Shown here: positions 1 through 10,700 of the stretch, piece by piece
How the letters are laid out: the number at the start of each line of letters is the position of its first letter
How positions within the stretch are numbered: the first letter of the stretch is position 1
The notes under the pieces: model-generated
Seen by the model: only the letters and a program-made list of their open reading frames with translations
Databases searched by the model: none
Told to the model about the DNA's origin: nothing
DNA from: Solea solea
Taxonomy: Eukaryota; Chordata; Actinopteri; Pleuronectiformes; Soleidae
DNA: 64,000 nucleotides
Reading direction: 5' to 3'
Assembly: GCF_958295425.1 (NCBI RefSeq)
Contig: NC_081151.1
Coordinates: 22,542,708-22,606,707, forward strand
Made by a program: the position numbers and the translations under genes

Positions 1-1085
1 CAAAAAGGTCATAATAAGTATTGTGTCTTAAAAACCCAAACCCAACAAAAGATGCCATTTGCCACAACTAAGCAAACCTCAACAAAAAAAAACTCATAAA
101 GGTGTAGTCGTTGTTGGTCATTTATTTTGAAAGGAATGGTATTACCGGACGTGGCTAACCGCCCCGTGTGGCTGGTAGCTTCACTTCTACAGTAAAAGCG
201 CCGTGAGTAGCAGCGTTGCGAAGAACATTCGAGAGGTAAGGTGAGGAATTTAAACAGTGTGTCTTATTTTCTGTCACCTCGTCTCGCCCTGACGTGGATT
301 TCACGGCGAAATTCGTATTCACGTCGCCAAACATTAGCTCGCTAAAATGCTAACAGTGCCCTTAAAGCTACGGTTATAATCACGTTACCTTCACACGCAG
401 CGCGTCGTCAGCACTGGGCTAGTAAGTGACTTGGCGTTAGCATCTCTGGGCTCCGGCTATTTCCTGGTGATGTAAGGCTATGAGACGCGGTAACGGGCCG
501 CGATCACCGCGGAGCTGTAAGTTGGAAGCATCACCGGGTGTTGTCGTCACACTTTTATAGTCACACATTCAAGGGATTTAATTTCGCGATGTCATGTTTT
601 TTCCGTGATGAATTCGGTGACGAAACACGTGCTGGGTCAACTCAAACATGTTAGCTTCGCGGACAAGCTACGCAGCGTTGGACCCAGAAACGTCTAACGG
701 GGGACAGTGAAGGGATCGTTTTTCTGTCGCGACGCGTAACATTTTGAACGACAAACACCCACCACAGCTGCCACTGATGTCAACGTCATTGTGACCGTAT
801 AGCGCATGTGGGAATTGTGTAATAACCGAACGCCTCTCCTCCTCCCCGAAGGTTCCCCCCCAGAAAAGTCCCGAGGACGCTCCGGAAAGTCTGCTTGCCT
901 CCGCCCCTGAGCCTGGCACCTGCACCGTTTGGAAGGTTTCTGGTGTTAAACTGTGCGTCTTCGAGAGCCATAAACCATTCAAGGAACTCTGCTGTTATCT
1001 ACACGCCAGCTCCAGCCATCCGACACCGTTCACTGCGTCTCTTGGACGATCAGCGTTGTGTTTATGTCTTTGTTTTGCGAAAACG
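1..1085 (+). promoter_or_regulatory. eif5: Probable eif5 promoter region with two candidate non-coding first exons
   Basis: CpG-containing, TATA-poor sequence with two good donors upstream of the 5515 acceptor: GAGAG|GTAAGG (exon end 235) and AAACG|GTAAGG (exon end 1085). Either could be the first exon. No start site can be fixed from sequence and no other gene is seen here. Confidence 0.45.
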
Positions 1086-1483
1086 GTAAGGTCCAATTTA
1101 TATTTCTAAACCGTCACGTAATTGTATTTTGATGCTGACATCTGTGTTTGTTTGTTTTTTACTTTATTTCTTCTCGTGTTTTCTGTGCCACTGAGTCAAA
1201 ATGGCGTCTCCCAGTCCCGTCACTCGTGTACATTGACTGTATGACGCACTCTGCACCAAGCTCCCAGCTAAGCTAACTTAGCTTCCTCCCCCAAACAGGG
1301 CCCACTCTTCTTCTGCTGCTGGTTTTAAGGAGAAATCCTCCTCCAGGTCCAGTTTGACCATTATCGCCACCAACTGTTGAATTATGTTTATTTATACTTA
1401 TTAATTCCATATTGTGCAATACGTGATTATATACACTCTGTGGCCACTTTATTAGGTACACCTGTTCAATTGCTTGTAGAGCT

Positions 1484-1700
1484 ACAACTAATGATTGTTT
1501 TCGCAACCGATTAATCTGTCAATTACCTTCTTAATTAATCGAGTATTTGTTTGGTCAAGAAAATGCTGATCGGTGTTTCCCAAACTCTTGGATGCCTTGT
1601 TTTGTCCACAGACCAGAATTTTGGGTTTTAACAGTGTCTTTGTCAAATGGACCAATGGAACCTGATAATATTCACATTTAAGAAGCTGAAAATGACCTTT
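1484..1700. repeat. Dispersed repeat family A (diverged copy)
   Basis: Carries the family blocks AACTAATGATTGTTTTCGCA, GTTTGGTC, GATCGGTGTTTCCCAAA, TTTTGTCCACAGACCA and CACATTTAAGAAGCTGAAAA. See the copies at 17553 and 20033. Confidence 0.6.
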
Positions 1701-1732
1701 GTTTTATTTATTTTAAAAACGCCTATCACCAC

Positions 1733-1880
1733 TAAATCATTTATTCATCTTCTACTGCTTTATCTTCCACACGAGGGTCAGGGTGGGGGGGTGCACTGGT
1801 GCCAATCCCAGCTGACTGAGTGAAAGGCAAGGTACGCCCTGGGCAGGTTGCCAGTCAGAGGCAAACAAGCATCCTCTCTC
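1733..1880. repeat. SINE/LINE-tail-like dispersed repeat
   Basis: ATCTTCTACTGCTTTATCTT, CACACGAGGGTCAGGG, CCCAGCTGACTGAGTGAAAG and ACGCCCTGGGCAGGTTGCCAG form a repeat common in fish genomes. Shorter relatives lie at 25130-25215 and 43145-43235. Confidence 0.55.
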
Positions 1881-3556
1881 ACACTTATGGCCAATTTAGT
1901 GTTTTCTGAAATATTCAATATTTTCTGAGATATTTAGCATTTCCTATGAAATTATCACCGTAGAAATGAATGAAGACATTTTCAGTCATCTTTCAACTCT
2001 TTCTTCTAACGCATACTTTCACGTAGACGCACCATTCAAAAAATGTTCAAACTTTTCAGTACTATTCATATGTTTTTTTTGTTTTTTTTTAGTTTTCTAT
2101 TGACCTACAGAATGGTATCATTTAATAACAAAATAGTTCTCCATTTTTCCTGTGTTAAATTTTTTAACACATTTACCATTACTATGTTGTCCCCGGCAAA
2201 GACTGCAGCGTAGTTGACTGACGGTTTAAATAATCAGCACTTCCTTTTCTTCCTTCGGCTTCTCCCTTTAGGGGTGAACACAGCATTTATTTACATTTAC
2301 CATGTAAATATTGAACTAAGGCTTGGCAAATCTAATTGCAATCACACTATTTGTTGGAAAAGTGTAAGATTTTTCACTCCGTTGTCAGTTCCTTGGGTTA
2401 GCATTCAGAAATGTTTTTCTTATCCGGGTTTAGTTACTCCTATGTCCCATTTCACGTCGCTGATTGGACTGTTACGACATAACTGACAAACTGGCTGTTT
2501 CTCTTTTCAAAGTCTGCAGATGCAGATATTTTTTTGTAAAGTGCCCATGAATGCTTTGAATGAGACAGAACCCTCGCACACTGGACAATGTCCCTGTGGT
2601 ACATTCCTAAGCTTTAGCTGACTGACCATAACTGCCCCACAAAGACTTTAATTAAATGTATCACTGTTTATTTAACCAAATTTAGGATAAAGAATAAAAA
2701 GTACGTTTTTGTGTGTTTCCATTCGCCGCTCGTTTGCGGAGATAAGCAATTAGACGGCAGAAAAATTCATGTCTGGTTCGCCGCCAGAAGATAAGACAAG
2801 AAGATGCAGATTCATGACACGGAGAGTGTCAGTAGCTGTTGACACGCGGTGATATTTTGTTTCTGCATAGTGAAGTAATAAGTGCTTCTTCCTCTAATGC
2901 TGGAATGTTGTTGTTTCCTCCTTGTCCACCATTTTCTGTTATTTTTCCAGCAGTGTATTGAAATGAGGAAACTTTTAGTGACATTTCAGTCATCAATGAT
3001 GCACTCATTTACTCATTTTTTATCAATATGCCAACATTACCACCTCCCCAGAGTTTGTGTATGAATGTGCATAGAAACACCCTGATAGTCAGTGAGGGTG
3101 GATATCGAGACTGAGCTCTCGTCTCGACCTCTGCCCTTCTGATTCACCAAAGCTCTGGACCTCGTGTTTCCGCTGATGAACCAGTTGGGTCATTTAATAT
3201 GGACTCAGTCTGATAACCTGCAGACTGGGTTGTTGGCATTGAAACCCTCAGCAGAGGGGGGGGGGTGCTTGGCAGCTGCCAGGCCTCCTGTTTTTGACCT
3301 GTTAAACAAGAGCAGGCCTTATGTGACTAAAGCCAGGGGCCCCTCATGTAAGACAAAGGGCTTTTTTTGTATGAAAACAGCCACAAAAGCTGAGCAGAGT
3401 ATTCAGTTATGTGGCTGTTTTTTCTTTCCACTAATCTGCTGAGCTTGCTCACTGTTGAGTCACATGGACGTTGGCTCGATTTTCTCACTGCAGAGGCTTC
3501 AATGCAGACTTAAAATATTTATAAGGGATGGTTTTGTCAGGATTTAATTGATACTA

Positions 3557-3773
3557 GAGATGCACAATATTACATGTATTATCAGATATCGGCAAAATGC
3601 ACCAAGATTGCTTGATAGGACTAATGACAAAATCAGTTTGTCTCCTTGGCGACTACCTCCATGACTTCTACGCTTGTGTTCTCCAACTATTATTCCCTTT
3701 GTTTATTTTGTGTATGCAGAGCCCAAGCACTTCTGATATCGGATGTGTGTGAACATCCAATATTGTGCATCTC
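3557..3773. mobile_element. Small inverted-repeat element (MITE-like) with TA flanks
   Basis: The ends GAGATGCACAATATT and AATATTGTGCATCTC are perfect inverted repeats, with TA on both outer sides, as expected for Tc1/mariner-type target duplication. The 217-bp interior has no coding capacity. A decayed relative ends near 21130 (AATATTGTGCATCTG). Confidence 0.7.
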
Positions 3774-4354
3774 TAATTGATAACTCTCCTGCATAGTAAT
3801 ACGTAAACCTATCAGTGCTTTTGATTTCATTGTGTAATTGCGGGCTCACGAGTGGCCCAACTGATCACAGTCCAAATAGTCAGAAAGCGATACAAAGAAA
3901 TGGTGCGTTTAATCTTAATTTTTGTGAATAAATTACTGTTAGGACAATGATAAGTTTTCCTTTTACACCCGACACATGTTCTTAACAAAGTACTGTTCAT
4001 GTTGAACATTGTGTGTAGTTAAAAGTAGTGTATTTTAGCTTAAGGTGTGTGTTTCCATTGTACGTTTGGTCTTGGAATTTAATTTAAAGTGGTCTTAAAT
4101 TGAACTTTGTGTAAACCCAGCGACACCCTGTATAGAACAACCCACCCCTCTTTGTAAACCGTCTGGTGTTTTTAGGATTGAAAGCTCAGACTTGGTTAAG
4201 TTAAAGTAATTCTCATCTGGATAATCTGTGGCTCCTCACATCAGCCTGGTCTGGATAAATGGCGGCAGCTGCTCTGTTATAACCTTTCACCACAGGAAAT
4301 TAATTAAATATCAAAGGATATTTGATTAAACTATTTAAAAGATAATGAGTCACT

Positions 4355-4369
4355 TTATTATTATTATCA

Positions 4370-4412
<43 letters not shown>

Positions 4413-4419
4413 CATTATC
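4355..4419. repeat. (TTA)n microsatellite
   Basis: About 65 bp of TTA/ATC triplets. Confidence 0.9.
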
Positions 4420-5515
4420 ATTGTTCTGAAACGATCAGGATCGTTTGAGCAAACCGACCCAGACCTATCAAGTGTCTTAACCAACTGCAGGTATCACTGG
4501 GGAAATACCAGTTTAATTTAAGACTCATTTATTGAGACCTCAGGGCTTTCGTCATTTTCAGTCTTCCATGTAAACACTTGGCAGCTTTTGTCTAGGGTGG
4601 GGCGTGAATACCAATGACATTCACTTCTGCCTCAATAACTTTTATCAGCATCAGCTTTAATGTAAATATGACAGTTGTCATCTTGTACTTCATTTCAGCA
4701 GATGAGTGTGAGTTTATGATTCGCAACGTTAAAGTAGCAATCTAAAAAAAGATGCTATTAAGTGGTGGTGTAACAAGGATCTTGTTTTCAACGGTACTTC
4801 CGTTTGACAATGTGTTCATGACGTCAAACATGACTCAGCCGAGGGGGGGAAAAACACAGTCCCCTCGTGGCAATGTTAAATATGAGTCATTTGAAGTGTA
4901 CAAGCAGGTTTACCCAGGTTTAAAAAAAAAAAAAAAAAAAAACCCTGATTCCTCTGATTCTGTCCTATTTCCACTGTGCTTTGCTCCTATGCTATAAGTC
5001 CATTGTTTAATTGTATTCTAATAACCTATTTTATTTTTCCTATATGTTTTTATTTTAATGTACTTTTTATTTTTATTTTTTATTTATTTATTTATTGCAC
5101 TTATTGCACTTTCCGGAATGGAATTTTGTGACCATTGCTCACGCTTAGTCCAAGTCGTGTACCCACCGAGTGTAATCACGAGTCCTAATGACTTTGTTCT
5201 GTGAAGCAAAGAAACCAGAAAAAAATCACTTTTAAATAGCTGAAAACAATTCAGAAAACTTGTTAATTATTAAAAAAAAAATTAAATGATTGATAATTGC
5301 GAAAGAAAATCCTCCGATAAGGATTGTTTGTCAGACGGCTTGTATTTAAAGTGTTTTAATTTTGAGTAATTTAATCTCCTTTTATAAGAGCAAAGATATA
5401 AAACCATTCGACGCTTGTTAGGACGTGGTATAATACAGCATGAGTTTGTTTTTAAATCGTTTTCCATTTTAATTATTGATGGTCTCTTTCTTTTTTTGTG
5501 CCTCTCCTCTTTCAG

Positions 5516-5723
5516 AGCTGTTGCGCAGCCGTTGGAACCTGTGTGGTGGAAATCTAGCCTTCAAGCAAGGAGCTTGCGGCCACAGCGGCACAACGTTTTT
5601 CATGTCAGAGACCGAGCACGCTTGCAGTCGTTTATGTCATCCCCTCTTTTCCAGACAGAAGATCCCAAAAAATCCCCAACCAAGATCCTTTTATCTTACT
5701 GATAGTGCTCACGGCCAGCCAAA
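5516..5723 (+). other. eif5: eif5 5' UTR part of the start-codon exon
   Basis: The acceptor CTCTTTCAG ends at 5515 and the exon runs into the start codon. It contains two upstream AUGs (5602 and 5634), both in poor context. The 3' boundary is firm; the acceptor is inferred from sequence. Confidence 0.75.
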
Positions 5724-5787
5724 ATGTCTGTCAACGTCAACCGCAGCGTGTCAGACCAGTTCTACCGCTACAAGATGCCCCGTCTGA
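5602..5787 (+). promoter_or_regulatory. Upstream ORF 1, overlapping the eif5 start out of frame
   Basis: This 61-codon ORF begins MSETEHACSRL and runs past the eif5 start at 5724 in another frame, ending at 5787. Its AUG has T at -3 and T at +4, a poor context, whereas the main AUG has A at -3. Vertebrate eif5 mRNAs are reported to carry inhibitory poor-context uORFs that high eIF5 activates, so a self-limiting loop is likely here too. That role is inferred. Confidence 0.6.
5634..5702 (+). promoter_or_regulatory. Upstream ORF 2 in the eif5 leader
   Basis: A 22-codon ORF (MSSPLFQTEDPKK...) in frame with eif5 but stopped 21 nt before its start codon. The AUG context is poor (T at -3). It could permit reinitiation at the eif5 AUG. 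Confidence 0.5.
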
Positions 5788-5795
5788 TTGCCAAG
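5724..5795 (+). CDS. eif5: eif5 coding exon 1
   Basis: Encodes residues 1-24, from [11 protein letters not shown] to RLIAK, including the R15 arginine finger. The donor is AAG|GTAACG. The exon continues upstream as 5' UTR to the acceptor at 5515. Confidence 0.96.
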
Positions 5796-7747
5796 GTAAC
5801 GGCTCGGCGTCGTTGATTTTAGTCCAGACGTGTCGACACTCCAGAAAATATGTAAAGAAACGTCTTTTTCAAGGTGTTTATTGAAAAACAATTGTGTTTT
5901 CATTCTCCACTCAGGTTGAAGGCAAAGGGAATGGAATCAAGACAGTCATTGTCAACATGGTTGATGTTGCAAAGGCATTGAACAGGCCTCCAACATGTAA
6001 GTGAAGTGTTGACAAACGATATGAAGTGAGTTGTACGTTCAGACTTTTAGGCTGCAACCAGCAAAAGTGATCAATATAGAACAATTGAGTTGGGCAAGAT
6101 GGTGGGAGATGTTTGTAAAAGTAAAATGTTAATATTGTGTTCATATCAAAAATTGGAATGAATGGGATTTATGATTAAAGACAAAAGTAGTCAAATGTAG
6201 CACAATGTTGATAAATTTAAATAAAAATACTAATCATACCTGTTCATTGGATTTGAGCGGAGAAGCTAAGAATAAAACACTTTCCAGCCAAGTTAATTTA
6301 GAGGATTCCCAACATTGAGTTAAACATTTGCTGCCATGTTCTTAGACCACTGGTTTCCAAACATTGGGTTGGGGCCCACAGATGAGTCGTGGGAGACTTT
6401 TTCTGGGGTCACCAAGCATATTTGCTGAATTGTACCAATCTTTTAGTTAAAATGAATGAATGTGTATATGTTTTAAATAACGTGCACAAACAAAGATATA
6501 ATAATCAATTTACCGAATATCTCTTGGAAAATATTGGTTTTACTTATAAAAATGATATTGTGTGTTGCAGATGCAGTTGTAGATTTGTTGCTACCATACG
6601 CACAATTTTGCTTTTTGTCACTTGTGGAAAGTTTGGGAAACACAGTTTAAAGTTTTTGTTGTTTTAATGTCGCCGCCTCTGCTGTCCTTCCTCTTCTCCT
6701 CCACAGACCCGACCAAGTTTTTTGGTTGTGAACTCGGCGCTCAGACCCAGTTTGATACCAAAAATGACCGTTACATCGTCAACGGATCCCACGAGGCGAA
6801 CAAGTTGCAGGACATGCTGGATGGGTTCATCAGAAAATTTGTGCTGTGTACCGAGTGCGACAACCCTGAAACTGATCTGGTAAATATCTGATTAGAAAGC
6901 AGAGTCCTTCTTCTTGTGGTTTAGTGGAGTAATCTTTGTCTGTCCTCCTCGCAGAATGTCAACCCCAAGAAACAAACCATTGGCACTTCCTGTAAAGCCT
7001 GTGGAAACCGCGGCATGCTCGACACTAGACACAAACTCTGCACGTTCATCCTCAAAAACCCACCAGGTGAGAAATGGTTTCTTGCCTCTTTTTTTTAAAC
7101 TTAAAACAGCCGCTTTTTAAACGCAGACACTGATGATTCTGCTCCTCCCAACAACAGAGGCCACTGATAGTGGATCGGCATCTGCAAAGAAGGAGAAAGA
7201 GAAGAAGAACCGCAAGAAGGACAAGGAGAACGGCTCCGGCGGTGGGGAGGCCCACGGCAACATCGACGCTCCTCAGGCTGTGGTGGGTTTTCTTTTTGTC
7301 TCTTATACGCTGCCTGCATGTCCTTAACTGCTAAGCACTAATGATGGCTCAACACACACACACACACACACACACACAGACTCGGACACAGTTCATGGAC
7401 CGAGTACAGAGCCGATCTGTTTGTCAAACAGACAGACAGACAGACAGACAGACGACTTTATTAATCCCTTTGGGAGGTTCCCTCGGGGAAATTAACAGCT
7501 CCAGCATCCATACACAGCACTGTTAAAAATAGAGAATAGAATAAAATAAGATAAGAATAAAAATAAAAATATAAAAATGAAAGTGACCCATGCTGTATAC
7601 ATGTATGTATACCTACATACACACAACCAATGTATATATATATATACATACATACACAGATACATGCATACATACGCACACATACATACATATAAATACA
7701 CATATACTTATATATGCATACATACACATACATACATACATATACAC

Positions 7748-7780
<33 letters not shown>

Positions 7781-10700
7781 CACACATAGGTATAGGTACA
7801 CACACACCTAGAGTTACCCCGTAATGCCCAGGGTTTTATTGCACATTATGTTATTGTTGTGGTTGTTGTTTGTTTAGTTCGTACCGGTTTTTTTTATTTT
7901 TTGTTTGCTTGTTTGCCCTCCTCCCCCCCAGTGAGGAGTTGTACAGTTTGATGGCCCGGGGGACAAACGAGTCCCCCAGCCTGTTGGTCCTGTATTTTGG
8001 GAGGAGCAGCCTGTTGCTGAGGCTTCTGTGGCTCCTCTGGCTGCTGATGACAGTGTGCAGAGGGTGGCTGGCATTGTCCAGGATGCTCAGCAGTTTGTCC
8101 ACAGTTTTTCTCTCTGCCACTGTCACCAGAGGGTCCAGCCTCATTCCTACCACCGAGCCGGCCCGCCTGATGAGTTTTTCCAGTCTGTGGAAGTCTGCCT
8201 TAGTTGTGCTCCCGCCCCAGCAAACCACGGCGTAGGAGAGAACACTGGCAACCACGGACTGGTAGAACATCCACAGGAGCTTTTTGCAGATGTTAAAGGA
8301 TCGTAGCCTCCTCAGGAAGTACAACCTGCTCTGGGCCTTCTTGTACAGATGCCTTGTGTTGCTTGTCCAGTCCAGCTTGTTGTCCAGCCACAGCCCAAGA
8401 TATTTGTAGGTCTGAACGACCTCCACCTCCTCTGCTCCTATTAGAACTGGTCTCGAACTGGGTCTGTCCCTCCTGAAGTCGATGACCAGTTCCTTGGTCT
8501 TAGAGGTGTTGAGCTGCAGGTTATTGATGTGGCACCAGACAACAAAGTTCCTCACCAGGCTCCTATATTCCTCTTCCTCTTCATTGTCTCTGATACACCC
8601 CATGATGGCCGTGTCGTCTGCGAACTTCTGGATGTGACACGTTTCCGAGTTGTAGCAGAAGTCTGCAGTGTACAGAGTGAAGAGGATGGGAGACAGCACA
8701 GTCCCCTGAGGAGCTCCGATGTTGCTGACCACCGTGTCAGACGTGATGTCCTTCAGCCTGACATACTGTGGTCTGTCTGTGAGGTAGCTGGAAATCCAAG
8801 CAACCAGGCAGGGGTCCACTCGCATTCTGGTGAGTTTTTCTTTTAGTACAAGGGGCTGGATGGTGTTGAAGGCACTCGAAAAGTCCAAAAAGAGGATCCT
8901 GACTGTGCCACTTCCCTTGTCCAGATGCGAGTGGGCTCGGTGTAGGAGGTAGAGAATGGCATCATCTACACTGACCTCTGCCCGATAGGCAAACTGTAGG
9001 GTGTCCTCAGCGTGCTGTACCTGAGGCCTGAGGAGGTTGAGGAAGAGCCGCTCCAGAGTCTTCATCAGATGTGAAGTAAGTGCCACCGGTCTGAAGTCAT
9101 TCAGCTCGCTGGGCCGGTTCTTTTTTGGAACTGGAACGATGCATGATGTCTTCCAGAGGGTGGGCACTCTCCCGAGTTGTAGGCTCAGGTTGAAAACCCG
9201 TTGGAGTGGCTCCCCGAGTTCTGCAGCACAGGTTTTGAGGAGCCGTGGACACACCTGGTCTGGTCCTGCTGCTTTCCGGGGCCGGAGCTTCCTTAGTTCT
9301 CCCCTCACCTGATCAGCTGTGAAGCAGGGAGGTGGCTGAGAGGAGGGAAGGGGGGGGGGATGGCTGGTGTCAGAGAGAGGTGGGAGTGGGAGGGCAGGTT
9401 GGGGGGTGGCTGTGGTCGCAGGAGGGGAGGAGGAGGGGAAGGTTCCGCTGTGCCACCTGGGTGGGGATGTGCTGGGAGGGGGAGGGGAGCAGGCTTCAGT
9501 GAGGGCCGCAGTGAGGGTGGGAGGTGGGGTGGAGTGGCTGAATCTATTGAAGAAGGTATTCAGATTGTTTGCCCTCTCCACTCCTCCCCCCTCTGTCCTG
9601 GGTTTGGCTTTGTGGCCTGTGATGGTTTTGACACCTTCCCAGACCTCCCTCATGTTGTTATCCCTCAGTTTCTGCTCCACTTTCCTCCTGTAGGAATCCT
9701 TTGCCTCCCTCAGGCAGAGTTTCACCTCCCGCTGTGCTGCTTTCATCTCCTCTCTGTCATTAGTCCTGAAGGCCTTCTTCTTCTTGTTGAGGACGGCCTT
9801 GACTTCCTGTGTTACCCATGGTTTGTTATTAGGATAACACCGAACAGTCTTGGTGGGGGCGACCACGTCTGCACAGAAGTTGAGATAGTCTGTGAGACAG
9901 TGAGTCATCCCCTCAATGTCCTCAACATGCTCACCCAGCAACACATCCCAGTCCGTGATATCAAAACAGTCTCTCAGTGCCTCCTCAGCTTCAGGAGTCC
10001 ATCTCCTGATGGAGCGAGTGGTGACAGCCTGCCTTTTGACCAGGGGGGTGTATTGGGGCTGTATGTACACCAGGTTGTGGTCTGACTTTCCCAGTGGGGG
10101 TAGGGCGGTGACTCTGTATGCTTCCTTAACGTTGGTATACAGTAAGTCAATCATCCTATTCTTCCTGGTCGGGCAGTTGACAACCTGGTGAAAAGCAGCC
10201 AGGGTAGAGTCCAGGGTGACATTATTAAAGTCTCCAGAAATAATTATGAAGGCTTCAGGATGTTGCCTCTGCAGCCGTGCTGTGACTTTAAGAATCTCAT
10301 CACAAGCAGCGTCTGCTTTAGCCTGCGCCTTGACCTCCGGAGGAATGTAAACACACAGGGCGATCACGTGACTGAACTCCCTCGGCAGATAGTATGGCCG
10401 CAGGCTAACGGCAAGCAGCTCCAGATTCGGGTCACACAAAGCCGCCTTCACGGTGACATGGCCGGGGTTACACCATCGGTTGTTGACGTAAATGATGAGC
10501 CCCCCACCTCTGCATTTGCCGCATGCCTCCGCGTTCCTGTCGGCTCTCACCGCAGTAAATCCCCGCAGGTCCACGTTAGCATCCGGTATGCTGTCGGTTA
10601 GCCATGTCTCCGTCAGGATGAACAAGCTGCACTCCCGATAGATCCGCTGGTTCTCCAAAGCGGCCAGCTCGTCCATCTTATTCGGCAGCGAATTGACGTT

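Larger units (their letters stand above)
1086..5515 (+). other. eif5: Probable long first intron in the eif5 5' UTR
   Basis: About 4.4 kb without supportable coding exons. It holds diverged dispersed repeats (1484-1700, 1733-1880, 5195-5290), a small inverted-repeat element (3557-3773), a (TTA)n run (4355-4419) and a poly-A tract near 4922-4940. Apart from these the sequence is unremarkable. Confidence 0.55.

Noticed and set aside
7461..7811. Several open frames of 60-114 codons, both strands
   Set aside because: They are translations of the TA/CA microsatellite within the LINE 3' UTR.
9360..10085. Plus-strand 241-codon frame within the LINE
   Set aside because: Antisense shadow of the long LINE ORF; glycine/arginine-rich because the opposite strand is proline-rich.
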